Shown: positions 1 through 12,508 of the stretch, piece after piece
Layout: every line of letters starts with the position of its first letter
How positions within the stretch are numbered: position 1 is the first letter of the stretch
Assembly (NCBI GenBank): GCA_030015575.1
Contig: CM057338.1
Span: 832,466,353 to 832,530,352, forward strand
Direction: 5' to 3'
Length of the DNA stretch: 64,000 nt
Source: Agapanthus africanus
Taxonomy: Eukaryota > Streptophyta > Magnoliopsida > Asparagales > Amaryllidaceae
Notes under the pieces: model-generated
Databases searched by the model: none
Told to the model about the DNA's origin: nothing
Seen by the model: the letters and a program-made list of their open reading frames with translations, nothing else
Program-made: the position numbers and the translations under genes

Positions 1-457
1 TGATAGTTTCGGTGTATGGAATTTCACAGCTTATTTCATTCCATCATCCGATTCCAATGGCAACTTCATTAACCGTTCGTCCATGGCTTTGGACGAAGTG
101 AGACAAAGTCTTCTACTCATTCTCTACATCAATCTTGGTCATCTCTTCTAGCAAACTTGATGACCGAGTTGCCTCGAGTCAGAGGCGGGAGCCCGTTTAA
201 AGATCCGATGACGTGGTGCCACCTGGACGAGGAGATCGGAGATCGACGAGATCGGAGCAGCCGCAACGGAGCGTGGGATGATGGTGAAAGAATGAAGGAC
301 TCGGATCGTTCGGTATAACCTTTCTTCCCACTTTGTAGATTGTTAGTTTAGCGTTAATGGCAGATCCGGGTTATAGTATGCGATAGCGCCAGTTATAAAA
401 GTTTTTATTCCGCATTTGGCGTCTGAAAGACGGTCGGGGCGCTACCGTAGACTTACA
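1..457 (+). repeat. Partial LTR of element F
   Basis: This aligns without gaps to 7466-7922, the last 457 bases of the complete LTR. It ends in TTACA directly before a primer-binding site. Its 5' part lies outside the window. Confidence 0.9.
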
Positions 458-471
458 TGGTATCAGAGCCA
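458..471 (+). other. Primer-binding site, initiator tRNA-Met type
   Basis: TGGTATCAGAGCCA complements the 3' end of plant initiator tRNA-Met over 14 bases and lies directly after the LTR end. A second copy is at 7923-7936. Confidence 0.9.
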
Positions 472-1890
472 CGCCATTAAGCTTTACTAACTTGTGCTAA
501 AGCGTTTAAAAGATCGATCGAACGGATTTTCAAAAACTACAATTTTCAAGTCTAAAGTTTCTGTTGAATTTAAATCTGATCTAAAAATTATTTTGAGCAT
601 CTCAGAAAATCAAGCAGGCTTTTTAAAGAACACAGAAGAAATTCGACCCACTGATACGACCGTACGGCCGCGGAACCGCCGCCAAAGCCATGCTTTGGCC
701 GCGGAACCGCGGTCATCTAGGTGAATCAGTGGGCCATCTTTCTTCTGTGGATTCTACTTGGGAAATTGTGGTTTCTAAAACTGTTCATTTGGGCCCAGTG
801 TTTTTTACTGTACAGCAGATTTGCGTGGGGCCCACTTCGGGAAATTTAGTCGATCGAAATTTAAACACGTTAGTTTACAGTGCTTACATTATATCTCCGA
901 CCGTGAATGTCTTTTGATCGGTAAACCGCGTCTGATTGCTATAGTTCTTTTAGACGGGTTTGCGAACGTGATATTCGCGTTGATGTTATGTGTTGTGCTG
1001 TGATGTTGCGGATTTGTCGTGGTGGATAGCAGTGTGCAATGGTAGTGCGGTTTGAGTTTATTTGTACATTTGTTATTGCGGGGCGAGCGTCCAACATGTG
1101 GACTGCCGTCACTGCCTGTTGTATAATATTCTTTTGGGGCACGACCAGGTTGAGGTCGATGTACCCGTTGTACATATTTTTCATTTCTGTACTAGGTTTT
1201 ACCCCGCGACGGAGTGCACGGATAGCCGGGTTCTGGGGGGCAACGGGTCCGCATCTCATGGCTTTGAGAGGCAAAGGGGCCTCACTCTAGAATTGGCAGA
1301 CTATTCGCCGCACTCGTAGGGGTACAGGTTGACCCAAGGAGGGGTGCCCAAGATTACCGGATTCCGTGAAGTGCTGGATGGTCCATTCACTATGTTGTAG
1401 GGGGCTGCCTCACTTCAGGTTTTGGCGGGTAACTTGCCGCACCCGTTGGGGTCTAGGTTTCATTGCACAAGCTATCCACACTACAGGGGAACGTCGGGTT
1501 TCAGTAGCGGCTCTGTGAAACCCGGGGACCCCATATTATCTGTATTGTTCTGTGATGCTTATTACTTTTCTGTAATGATGCATATTATCACGCCTGGAGC
1601 GATTATTGTATATTGGTTTATATACTATTAGATGTTGTATATGTTTTACACCCACGCTAGTTCAATCCATGCTCTGTCGTTAGTTAAGTAACCTAACGGG
1701 TGATGACGGGACCCAGTGACGAATGCGGATGGCATATACGTACATTTTATTTTCGTTCTTTTCTGGTGTGATTTATTGATGGGACTGCGTTGATTCTGAT
1801 CAATGCAAAGTAAAACAAACCTGTTTGGATGTTGTTGGAACAATTTTAAAAAGTGTTATTACAAATACGTTTCCTTTTGTTTTGCACAGA

Positions 1891-2125
1891 GGTATTCGGT
1901 TGGAATATCCTGCACCTCATTCGACGGGGCAAGGGCCGATATCCCTTCACCGGGACTGACCCCTTGAGCAGAAGTTTGCGTCAGGGTAATAACTTCACTA
2001 TAGTTGATTACATGTTGCTTTGCATCGCGGTATTCAGTGGAATATCCTGCACCTCATTCCACGAGGAAAGAGCCGAGATCCCTTCACTGGGAGTGACCTC
2101 TTTAGCAAAGGTTTTCGCCACTATA
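1891..2125 (+). repeat. Two-copy tandem repeat in copia internal region
   Basis: Two units begin at 1891 and 2029 (offset 138). Both contain GGAATATCCTGCACCTCATT followed by a similar GATCCCTTCACYGGGA-like segment. The second internal copy has the same pair at about 9354-9590, so the duplication predates the tandem arrangement. Confidence 0.8.
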
Positions 2126-3004
2126 CTTTTATAAAAAGCTATCAGGTTCCTTCAACAAGATAAAGTTCATTACGTTAAAGGTTTTTCGCCAAAAACCAGC
2201 CGTAGCCCTCCGTCATTTCATATGAATGGTCAGTAGTATTCGAGCTATGTTGGTCTGGCCCTTAGCTAGGACATAGTGATTGGAAGCTGCTAGGGTGTTC
2301 ATATGTTGCATAGATAGATGCGTTGGTTTGGGACAGTCGTACAGCCTTGTTGGCCCTTAGTCAAGGGCGAGTACGGGTGGGTTCAAATTAACAAGATAAT
2401 GATGGGAAGAACTTGACATGTGACTTATGATGGGTTGGCCCTTAGTCACGATCATAAGAGCATGGGGTAAAAATCATATCGGGAGTTTCTAAAGAAACTG
2501 AAACTTGCCAGGCATGCGCATACCTTCTGGAGTGTGATAACGCGAGTGGATTCCGTCACGTTATCATGCGATGATAGTTGGATCCCGATTCCCACTGATG
2601 AGTTGGCTTACTCTTCAGGTGATCCCGATTGATCCTTCTTTCAGGTTTGGAGGAGAATTTGACTGTACAGTGGGAGGTTTCCGGATTAGATAAAGTGATA
2701 ACCATTCTGATCTAGGTTAGAGTGCACGCAGAGTGTTTCTTTTCTCTCTCTCTCTTTAGCAGCGATCTTTGACCGACCCTAGACTATGACTCAGTGACCA
2801 AGTTGACCGAACCTTCTTAAAATACTGACTTTTGGATTGTCTTAGTTGCATAAGTCATTGCCACTCCTTCTTTTACCCTTTGCATTTCTCAGAACACCCG
2901 TATTATTACGGACATCCACTTCCATTGGATAGATCCATCGTATGGTTATATACGAACTCAAAGGGACACCTTCGAGGATGGATCAAGGTTCAGGAGAAAT
3001 AGAA

Positions 3005-3505
3005 ATGGTTTATTCAGTTGTCTTTTATTATCACCTTCTCTCAGGTTGCAAGGGCTCCTTGGTTTAGGAGAGTACACCTATTACGCTTATTGGATAGTCT
3101 TATTCCAAACCATAGGCAGGTGCCGAAAGGTAGGGAATGAAGAAAACCAATTAGCCTAACTAGGGTGTACAGAAGGTAATATGTAAAGACAAAGTAAAGG
3201 GATTAGAAAGAGGGCAAAGTAAGTTGCGACTGTTATCATTCACGACCAAACCGCGTACTTCATCGCCACTCCTATTTCACCTTTGCTAGAATAAGGTATT
3301 ATTCAGTTGTCTTTTATCATCACCTTCTCTCAGTTGTGAGTACTCCTTGGTTTAGGAGGGTACACCATTATGCTTACTGGATAGTCTTCTTCCAAACCAT
3401 AGGCTGGTGTCGAACGGTAGGGAAGGAAGAAAACCATTTAGCCTAATGATGGTGTACAGAAGGTAACGACTAAAGACAAATAAAGGGATTTGGAGAGATG
3501 GCAAA
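3005..3505 (+). repeat. Two-copy direct repeat of about 210 bp in copia internal region
   Basis: Units at about 3005-3225 and 3300-3505 share TTATTCAGTTGTCTTTTAT, CTCCTTGGTTTAGGAG and the run up to AGAGGGCAAAG. In the second internal copy they recur from about 10470. The second unit there is cut short where element A begins. Confidence 0.75.
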
Positions 3506-4859
3506 GAAATATACGGTTAAAGTCATGAATTGGATTATGGAAGAGGCATTACTATGTATACCAGGATACCCCTACGAAACATTTTCATGTTTCAGTGCAT
3601 TGTCAATGGAAAACTGTTTTCTTGATTAGATACTTACTCCAGGGTGTGTATTCACCAGGTTTCATTCTCATATCTGTATGGTTTTACAGATGATGAGTGG
3701 GAGGAAGTTATTGGGAATTAGGTGATCATCCTCATTATATCGGAATTCGTTGTAATTGGTGATATTTGAGGAAATCGCTAGGGTACAGTTTTCAACCTAC
3801 GACGCACAGGTTTTGAGTTATTCAACTCAGCGGACTTATACAGAGTATTGTATGTTGTCCAGTGTCCATCAGGACAAAGGGGTAGGTCCTCGTACTATGT
3901 TCTGTTTACTTATAACTTCTCTACTTTTTAAACAAGTGTTTCGTAGAAATACAAGGTCTAAGTTTTGAGAAGTTGTGGGTATAAGAATAAAGTAGAGAAC
4001 CAGATGTCGCAAGTATCGGGATTCTTCAAAGAGATCGAAGATGTAGATTCTTATGATTGGTATTCAGATGATAGTAAAAGTTTTGAGAAACTTGTTTCTC
4101 TTTCAGGTTACTCATAATTGGATGGATTCCTAAGTTGAGTAATGCTGATTAGCCTCTCTCCATTAAAGTTGATATGCACTGGAGACAGCTGCATGATTAG
4201 AATCTGGTTCCAATTAAATAAGCGCCAAAGTTTCTATATTGGATATAGAATGGTTCATATCTTAACGATGTTAAGATACGGGGAGTTGTCCGGCTTATGC
4301 TTAAAACCAGACTCTGGATAACTCAGGGCACGTTTCTGTAATGGCAGTTTGTGGGTTGGCCCGGGCTATGACGAGGGTTGATTTTCTACCTTCTGAAAGA
4401 TCAATAGTGATATTGTTCTTGATTCGCCACAGTTTTAGTAAAATGGATTTTTTTCAGAAAACAGTAGTGGGAGTATGGTAGAACTGGAAGTGATTCCAGA
4501 ACCGCAAACGATTACTGAAAATTTAATAGGACCTAAAGATTCGATCAGGTTTGACATTCCATTAGCCACTCCGCAGATTTGGTGGGTAACCTCAGACACC
4601 CGAGAGGTACTTCGGTAGCCTCAAGGACGGTGACAGGGAGGTTCTTATCTTCCCAGACTTGACACTACTGTTGTTCCAGGCTATAAGACCCGGTAGGAGG
4701 GTTGTTGTGGTCAGTGGGAGCAGCGGAAGCATAGTGGGCAAGTAGCTTATGTCTATTTATAGACTAGAGCAGTTGTAGCGGAGATAGATCATCTAATTTT
4801 GATGTGACAGTCATGGGTTTGACTTCATCAGAATAGGGGATGGATCTGTTGAGAAGGTA

Positions 4860-5060
4860 GTAGGGTGTGATGTCTTGGTATTTGGATGACATACACAGAG
4901 TAGGAAGTAAAATTCATATACTACGATCGGTTGTACTGTGGTCGTCACACAGTTGTTTCTCCAGACAGGATATTGATATAGTATTTGATATTCTGGTTTC
5001 TAGATCTATGGTTTTAGATCTGGATTTGGGTAGTTTCCCAATGTGGGTACTTTGACAGTA
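4860..5060 (+). pseudogene. Degraded copia reverse transcriptase segment
   Basis: The translation contains WYLDDI, in the position of the copia catalytic YVDDI motif, followed by spaced residues that match the usual copia pattern (G-x-I near +8, L-x-SV, W-S-S, CFS-x-x-DI, DIL). This is a remnant. Only spacing and scattered identities support it. Confidence 0.55.
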
Positions 5061-5800
5061 TTCTAATGGTTTTTGGAATAAATGACTCCTGGCATGGTGG
5101 TGTACCTGCAGGTGATGGAGTCACCCTCTCTAAAGGTGTCTTACAGACTAAAGGGGAGAGGGATGTGCATGATTGGCATATCACTTGCTTAGGCAATTGA
5201 GTCAATCATGAGATGTCAAGTACCACACCAGAATTTGTTTTTGCACTAGATGCAATAAGTTTGTATTAATCCAATCCTGGAGAAACATAAGGAAGCAGTT
5301 TTAGAACATAAGTGCATGTTCTACGGAGTTGATGACGGCAGCCTCCTTCGGGAGACGGTTATCATTCCAGGCTTCAAAGGTGACATGGATGATAGAGAGA
5401 TTGTCAGAGTTATAGTTTTCCCTCTGAAGAAAAGGGACAGTATTATGGACAGGTAGTCCAAGAGGATACTGTGGGAGGCATGCTGCAGGATACTGATTAG
5501 GTTCAGTTATTGATACAGTCTAAAAAGTTTGGATTTGGAGTTCATTTATGAACTAGGTCCCATCAGATATCCAGACATATTCTAAGACAGGTATTACTCA
5601 ATTCGGGAGATGGCTTTCTCCGCGAACTTGAGATTAAGAGAGACAGAGAAAGAAACTTCAGGGCGGATCCACTCACTGAGGCTATTTCTCGAACACAATA
5701 GTTTTACAAACGGGCTTTGTGAAACTGATTAGTAGGGGAGTTAGGTGTTGGTTTCACACGGGCTGTGAGTACGCGACATCGCAATAATTAGCCTTAAGTG

Positions 5801-5812
5801 CAAGTGGGAGAT
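5801..5812 (+). other. Polypurine tract of element F
   Basis: CAAGTGGGAGAT lies immediately before the LTR start TGTTGGAT. This is the form usual in plant copia elements. Confidence 0.85.
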
Positions 5813-7922
5813 TGTTGGATATAGTGCCCTCAAATTCAATTATTGGATCGCAGGTACGTGATTGCAATGATTGAGGAGGACCTATACCGGTAGGACAGTC
5901 TTACTCGAGATGATAGTATGCTATCTGGTTTGCCTTTATCAGTCGTGTATAGGTTCAGGTGACTGATCACGATTACACTTTGATAGAGCCCTTAGGATCT
6001 TGCTTGACTACCAACAGTATGAGGGCGATCATATAAGTGAGAGTTGGATGGTCTATAAGCACATCCTTAATTGTGGTCCCTAGTCATGGGAATTTCGAGA
6101 CAGGGCATCGATACTCCGGAGTAGACTAGTGTATACAGTCGAGACCCCGACGAGGGGCGGTGGCCGGACTCACAAGCCACTGGTGTCAGTTGGATCACCT
6201 AAGATGTATACAGGTGCTCATTGGGTTATGAGTACACCAGACAGGACTCGCTGGGAACCTGCTAGTTGGTATTATACATATCATCAGATAGCAGTTCCCT
6301 GGTGATATGTGTACAGGTTAGTTCATCGACCTGAGGTCGTCATTTGTCTCGTGTGAGTTCCCAATGTGCTTTGATTTCTACCCTACCATGGCTCAAAGGA
6401 GTCGTGCAAACAGCTAGTTTTTGGGTACAGTCCCGAGCCACATGGAGGCACGTGAGCGGATCGGCAGGGGATTCGTCTCTCCCGGTATTGGGGGTTAAGG
6501 TCGCGCTGTGTCTAGGAAAGCCATTACACCAAGTCCTTGGCCATGGCAGGTGAGATTTACTGGTAGGTAATCCAGTAGTATCTCAGGGTGTTCAGGGCTT
6601 GTCTCCGACACGACTTATATAGCTATTGGGGGTCTGACGTTACTAGCCCCCTAGGCCGGATATGCGATACTCATAGACGAACGGACCGGACTGTATATAC
6701 ATTGTCACTGTTAGGCTCAGTAGGGTTTCCGGATGAGTTCGCTCATCAGCCTCCCTTGAGGTCAGTCCATGGGCAGCCGTTATGCACAGCTAGTGCCGCT
6801 GACGGCTTATGGTTAAACCCGCTGCCAGGGTACTGACGAGTCATTAGAGTCCTCCACAGATAGTTTCCCAAGTTCGGGCGAAACGTTGTAGAGGCCGTAT
6901 GGTTTTATGGCAGGGTTCGGAAAATGCACGTGCGTTTACGCACGTGTCATATTTCGGGCAGATAATACTGGTGGGCTTTGGTTTAAGCCGGATCCATGTA
7001 TTATACAGAGTAGATATAATATCTTTGTCTCAGTTTCATTTGTATTCAATCGTAATACAAATGCGGGTATATTTATACAGTTACGGGGTTATCCTGAAAT
7101 TCGTTTCGGGATCACTTTTGGAACTTGCCAGTTTCCAGTTTTCTATCAGCCGTATTTAACATTCGGTTAAATGCGGATTTATCTTTTCTTGAGATGAGTG
7201 TGGAAGCTTCTAGAAGGTTCTAGAAGTGGTGAGGTGTTTAGTGAGTCATGGTTGCATTTAATGATTCCATTAATGCATGATGACTTGGTTAGTGATTCAT
7301 CATTTTCATTAATTGTGTTCACACTTTGTGTTCACACTTGATATTTTTCTTATTGTCACCTCCCCCTCTCCTACACTCACCTCCCTTCTCCTCTTATATG
7401 GCCGGCCCCCTCCCCATTCTCTCACACACTTGGTAGAAAAGAAATGGTTGTTGGTTAAAAGATTATGATAGTTTCGGTGTATGGAATTTCACAGCTCATT
7501 TCATTCCATCACCCGATTCCAATGGCAACTTCATTAACCGTTCGTCCATGACTTTGGATGAAGTGAGACAAAGTCTTCTACTCATTCTCTATATCAATCT
7601 TGGTCATCTCTTCTAGCAAACTTGATGACCGAGTTGCCTCGAGTCAGAGGCGGGAGCCCGTTTAAAGATCCGATGACGTGGTGCCACCTGGACGAGGAGA
7701 TCGGAGATCGACGAGATCGGAGCAGCCGCAACGGAGCGTGGGATGATGGTTAAAGAACGAAGGACTCGGATCGTTCGGTATAACCTTTCTTCCCTCTTTG
7801 TAGATTGTTAGTTTAGCGTTAATGGCAGATCCGGGTTATAGTATGCAATAGCGCCAGTTATAAAAGTTTTTGTTCCGCATTTGGCATCTGAAAGACGGCC
7901 GGGACGCTACCGTTGAATTACA
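5813..7922 (+). repeat. Complete LTR of element F (2.11 kb)
   Basis: It starts TGTTGGAT after the polypurine tract and ends TTACA before a primer-binding site, so it has TG...CA ends. It serves as 3' LTR of the first internal copy and 5' LTR of the second. No coding sequence is seen in it. A pyrimidine-rich stretch with a TATA-like box lies at 7360-7410. Confidence 0.9.
7395..7409 (+). promoter_or_regulatory. Candidate TATA box and GGCCGGCC module of the copia LTR
   Basis: TATATGGCCGGCCCC lies in a C/T-rich stretch about 1.58 kb into the LTR. The same 15 bases occur in the unrelated LTR of element E (16929-16943 and 24466-24480). The role as core promoter is inferred from the TATA-like sequence and context. 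Confidence 0.5.
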
Positions 7923-10812
7923 TGGTATCAGAGCCACGCCATTAAGCTTTACTAACTTGTGCTAACGCGTTTAAAAGATCGATCGAACGGATTTTCAAAA
8001 ACTACAATTTTCAAGTCTAAAGTTTCTGTTGAATTTAAATCTGGTCTAAAAATTATTTTGAGCATCTCAGAAAATCAAGCAGGCTTTTTAAAGAACACAG
8101 AAGAAATTCGACCCACTGATCCGACCGTACGGCCGCGGAACCGCCGCCAAAGCCATGCTTTGGCCGCAGAACCGCGGTCATCTAGGTGAATCAGTGGGCC
8201 ATCTTTCTTCTGTGGATTCTACTTGGGAAATTGTGGTTTCTGGAACTGTTCATTTGGGCCCAGTGTTTTTTACTGTACAGCAAATTTGCGTGGGGCCCAC
8301 TTCGGGAAATTTAGTCGATCGAAATTTAAACACGTTAGTTTAAGTGCTTACATTATATTTCCGACCGTGAATTTCATTTGATCGGTAAACCGCGTCTGAT
8401 TGCTATAGTTCTTTTAGACGGGTTTGCGAACGTGACATTCACGTTGATGTTCTGTGTTGTGCTGTGATGTTGCGGATTTGTCATGGTGGATAGCAGTGTG
8501 CAATGGCAGTGCGGTTTGAGTTTATTTGTACATTTGTTATTGTGGGGCGAGCGTCCAACATGTGGACTGTCGTCACTGCCTGTTGTATAATATTCTTTTG
8601 GGGCACGACCAGGTTGAGGTCGATGTACCCGTTGTACATATTTTTCATTTCTGTACTAGGTTTTACCCGGCGACAGTGTGCACGGATAGCCGGGTTCTGG
8701 GGGGCAACGGGTCCGCGTCTCATGGCTTTGAGAGGCAGAGGGGCCTCACTCTAGAATTGGCAGACTGCTCGCTGTACTCGTAGGGGGTACAAGTTGACCC
8801 AAGGAGGGGTGCCCAAGATTACCGAATTCCGTAAAGTGCTGGGTGGTCCATTCACTATGCTGTAGGGGCTGCCTCGCTTCAGGTTTTGGCGGGTAACTTG
8901 CCGCACCCGTAGGGGTCTAGGTTTCATTGCACAAGCTATCCACACGACAAGGGAACGTCGGGTTTCAGTAGCGGCTCTGTGAAACCCGGGGATCCCAGAT
9001 TATCTGTATTGTTCTGTGATACTTATTACTTTTCTGTAATGTTGCATATTATCACGCCTGGAGCGATTATTGTATATTGGTTTATATACTATTAGATGTT
9101 GTATATGTTTTACACCCGCGCTAGTTCAGTCCCCGCTCTGTCGTTAGTTAAGTAACCTAACGGGTGATGACGGGACCCAGTGACGAATGCGGGTGGCATA
9201 TACGTACATTTTATTTTCGTTCTTTTCTGGTGTGATTTATTGATGGGACTGCGTTGATTCTGATCAATGCAAAGTAAAACAAACCTGTTTGGATGTTGTT
9301 GGAACAATTTTAAAAAGTGTTATTACAAAGACGTTTCCTTTTGTTTTGCACAGAGGTATTCGGTTGGAATATCCTGCACCTCATTCGACGGGGCAAGGGC
9401 CGATATCCCTTCACCGGGACTGACCCCTTGGGCAGAAGTTTGCGTCAGGGTAATAACTTCACTATAGTCGATTACATGTTGCTTTGCATCGCGGTATTCA
9501 GTGGAATATCCTGCACATCATTCCACGAGGAAAGAGCCGAGATCCCTTCACTGGGAGTGACCTCTTTAGCAAAGGTTTTCGCCACTATACTTTTATAAAA
9601 AGCTATCAGGTTCCTTCAACGAGATAAAGTTCATTACGTTAAAGGTTTTTCGCCAAAAACCAGCCGTAGCCCTCCGTCATTTCATATGAATGGTCAGTAG
9701 TATTCGAGCTATGTTGGTCTGGCCCTTAGCTAGGACATAGTGATTGGTAGCTGCTGGGGTGTTCATATGTTGCATAAATAGATGCGTTGGTTTGGGACAG
9801 TCGTACAGCCTTGTTGGCCCTTAGTCAAGGTTGAGTACGGGTGGGTTCAAATTAACAAGATAATGATGAGAAGAACTTGACATGTGACTTATGATGGGTT
9901 GGCCCTTAGTCACGATCATAAGAGCATGGGGTAAAAATCATATCGTGAGTTTCTAAAGAAACTGAAACTTACCAGGCATGCGCATAACTTCTGGAGTGTG
10001 ATAACGCGAGTGGATTCCGTCACATTATCATGCGATGAGAGTTGGATCCCGATTCCCACTAATGAGTTGGTTTACTCTTCGGGTGATCCCGATTGATTCT
10101 TCTTTCAGGTTTGGAGGAGAATTTGACAGTACAGTGGGAGGTTTCCGGATTAGATAAAGTGATAACCATTCTGATCTAGGTTAGAGTGCACACAGAGTGT
10201 TTCTTTTCTCTCTCTCTTTAGCAGCGACCTTTGACCGACCCTAGACTATGACTCAGTGACCAAGTTGACCGAACCTTCTTAAAATACTGGCTTTTAGATT
10301 GTCTTAGTTGCATAAGTCATTGCCACTCCTTCTTTTACCCTTTGCATTTCTCAGAACACCCGTATTACTACGGACATCCACTTGCATTGGATAGATCCAT
10401 CGTATGGTTATATACGAACTCGAAGAGACACCTTCGAGGATGGATCAAGGTTCAGGAGAAATAGAATTGGTTTATTCAGTTGTCTTTTATTATCACCTTC
10501 TCTCAGGTTGCGAGGGCTCCTTGGTTTAGGAGAGTACACCTATTACGCTTATTGGATAGTCTTATTCCAATCCATAGGCAGGTGCCGAAAGGTAGGGAAT
10601 GAAGAAAACCAATTAGCCTAAGTAGGTTGTACAGAAGGTAATATGTAAAGACAAAATAAAGGGATTAGAAAGAGGGCAAAGTAAGTTGCGACTGTTATCA
10701 TTCACGACCAAACCGCGTACTTTATCGCCACTCCTATTTCACCTTTGCTAGAATAAGGTATTATTCAGTTGTCTTTTATCATCACCTTCTCTCAGTTGCG
10801 AGTACTCCTTGG
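7923..10812 (+). pseudogene. Copia internal region, second copy (5' part only)
   Basis: This repeats 458-3355 of the window, starting with the same primer site, at a few percent divergence. It stops at 10812, where sequence of a different superfamily begins. No usable reading frame is seen. Confidence 0.85.
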
Positions 10813-10930
10813 TGGCCCGTACATCATAGACAAGGTCTACCAAGGTGGGGCTTACTTGCTCATGAATATGCATGGCGAAAGACCCTTCAGACCAATAAAC
10901 GGCCGGTTCTTGAAAAAATACTACGCCTGA
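10813..10930 (+). pseudogene. C-terminal end of a Tat-like pol
   Basis: The translation GPYIIDKVYQGGAYLLM and then RPINGRFLKKYYA matches the end of pol in element C (57033-57150, minus strand) almost residue for residue. This is the segment after the integrase core in gypsy polyproteins. Confidence 0.8.
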
Positions 10931-11034
10931 CAAGTCACGGCCTAGGTCAACGATAGATGACGACGCCTATGTCCGCTCGCTATCTTCCCAAGCCCAAACT
11001 CTATATGTAGTATCCAACGAAACCTCGCCTCGAA

Positions 11035-11280
11035 AACGTGAGACGGACCGAAACGTCCCTAAACTAGCAATGGACTGAAATGTCCTAAAACTAATTACTG
11101 ACTGAAACGTCTTTAAACTACTGCAAACCCGCAGCATCCTTGGGCTGACGCGTTAAAAAAAGGTACATCCATTAGCAAAATGGGCATGGATGAAAACCCG
11201 AAAGGGCTCCGTGAGTAAAAACAGCAGGGCTACCGGCGAGTTTGTGAAAACTTGAATGGGCGCAATCTCGTTAAAAGACA
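11035..11280 (+). repeat. Post-pol leader with GGAC-type words and a GAAA-capped hairpin
   Basis: Noncoding. It begins with repeated segments of the form GACYGAAAYGTCNTTAAACT. At 11190-11230 comes CCCGAAAGGG, a hairpin with a GAAA loop, enclosed by a GCATGGA-like and CTCCGTG-like pair. The same order occurs in D (40130-40550) and reversed in C (56490-56940). Confidence 0.6.
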
Positions 11281-11284
11281 CTTG

Positions 11285-11830
11285 CAAAGTCCTCTCGATC
11301 TTGTAAGGAGAAAACTACCTGCGTGAGATCCTTACGACTCACAAAAGAGCGACACACTTAGGGATCCCTATGATTCCTTAGGAGAAATTACACTTACGAG
11401 ATCCTCACGACTCGTAAGGAGAACCCTCTTATGAGACCCTCATGGCTCATAAGATTCAAAAGCCTTAAGCTATAGGGATCTGAACCTGTTCTTAAGCCAT
11501 CACCTTTCCTAGATTGTCCTACAAGCGGCTCAATACTGACCCTTGTATACAATCTACGGGCATAAATAATCATTTCCTTACCGAGTCCTACCAACGATAA
11601 GGAATGCCCTCATTTGATGAACAAACACTTGTAAGTCCTCTCGACTTATAAGGAGAAAATGCTCTTATGAGATCCTTACGACTTATAAAAGAGAACACCA
11701 CTTAGAAGTCCTCACGACTTTTAAGGAGAACGTACACCTATGAGATCCTCACGACACGTTAGGAGAAATACCTTTATGAGACCCTTACGGCTCATGAAGT
11801 CAAAAGCCTTAGCTGACAGGATCTTAAACC
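11285..11830 (+). repeat. Two clusters of constant-loop inverted-repeat words
   Basis: About ten short hairpins, each with a five-base loop such as CTCAC, CTTAC or CTCTC and arms of 7-11 bases that differ from word to word. Examples are CTTACGAGATC with GACTCGTAAG and CTTATGAGACC with GGCTCATAAG. Most are followed by AAGGAGAA or similar. Each cluster closes with a longer hairpin (arms CTTAAG, or TTAGC...GCTAA around ACAGG...CCTGT). Confidence 0.8.
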
Positions 11831-11864
11831 TGTTTGCTAAGCCACCTTTGTTCGAACCGACGAA

Positions 11865-12508
11865 GGCAGATGATGATTCGCTCCTGGCAATATCCCAGTT
11901 ATAGAGATGTTGATGCCTGAATCAGAATCAAATTCCAAGTCCTTTCACGGCAAATGATGATTCGCTCCTGGCAATATTCCAGTCGCAGCGATGCTGATGC
12001 TAAGATCGGCACCAGATTCCAAGTTCATACTCGTGGCGAAAAATCAACAAGCCAAAAATGCATATGAAATAGCCGAAATGATGGGGCAACTTGCAACAAA
12101 ATCAGCAAGTAAAAATATATGCATACAAAATAGCCGAAATGGTTGTGCAACTCGCAATAAAAAACAGCGAGTAAAGAAAAAGAAAAACAACTGAAATGAT
12201 TGGGCATCGTGAAAAAAAGCCGAAATGATTGGGCAACCGCGACTTTCACGATACAAAAAGCTGAAATGATAGAGAATCATGGAAAGAAAACAAAAAATAA
12301 TAATAATACATATAACATGAAACTTTTGTCCTACAGGTGAGATCACATCGATCTCTGTATACAATCCAAGGGCACAAACAAAGAGGGAACCATATCATCC
12401 CACCAGGCTCCATCAAGAAGAGAGCCAAGTCTCGATGGCAACATCTATAACCTAGAAATCAATAATGGCATCCCTTCTCGTTCCAACCAGAAGTAGATGC
12501 GACGTCAA
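11865..12508 (+). repeat. Tandem segments with TTGC/GCAA and TCGC/GCGA words
   Basis: A roughly 70-base segment with ATGATTCGCTCCTGGCAATAT occurs twice (about 11870 and 11950). It is followed by several units of CCGAAATGATNGGGCA separated by inverted repeats: arms ACTTGC and GCAAGT, or ACTCGC and GCGAGT, around an A-rich loop. The end of the stretch carries GTATACAATCCAAGGGC (12357). Noncoding, same as 41120-41640. Confidence 0.7.

Larger units (their letters stand above)
458..5812 (+). pseudogene. Copia internal region, first copy (gag-pol remnant)
   Basis: About 5.35 kb between primer site and polypurine tract. No long reading frame survives. A reverse-transcriptase-like stretch is visible near 4870-5050. 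Just before the polypurine tract, near 5660, a segment reads like the ADPLTE motif common at the end of copia pol. The first roughly 4 kb has no domain I can recognise and could be a degraded gag-pol or a noncoding leader. Confidence 0.6.
1..10812 (+). mobile_element. Degraded Ty1/copia retrotransposon in tandem form (element F)
   Basis: The sequence from base 1 recurs from 7466 with about 3% divergence, so the stretch reads partial LTR (1-457), internal region (458-5812), complete LTR (5813-7922), second internal region (7923-10812). Copia assignment rests on the tRNA-Met primer site beside the LTR end, the plant copia-type polypurine tract AAGTGGGAGAT before TGTTGGAT, and a degraded reverse transcriptase segment near 4870. 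Coding capacity is lost through many breaks. LTR copies differ at 15 of 457 comparable positions, so this is an older insertion than D or E. The left end lies outside the window. The right end abuts element A at 10812/10813. Confidence 0.85.
10813..12508 (+). mobile_element. Fragment of Tat-like gypsy element (element A)
   Basis: Plus-strand fragment holding the last codons of pol (10813-10930) and then the 3' noncoding region shared with D (40120-41700) and, reversed, with C (55440-57030). It is bounded on the left by element F and on the right by the LTR of element B at 12509. No LTR of its own is present. It is incomplete and fossil. Confidence 0.8.

Noticed and set aside
10800-10825. Element A as the target of a clean insertion by copia F
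   Set aside because: The copia sequence ends in mid-internal region with no LTR terminus at 10812, so this is a rearrangement junction rather than an insertion boundary.
12025-12364. Open frames in the CCGAAATGATTGGGCA repeat region
   Set aside because: They are repeat-derived, in different frames on one strand, and recur in D and C only as part of the noncoding region.
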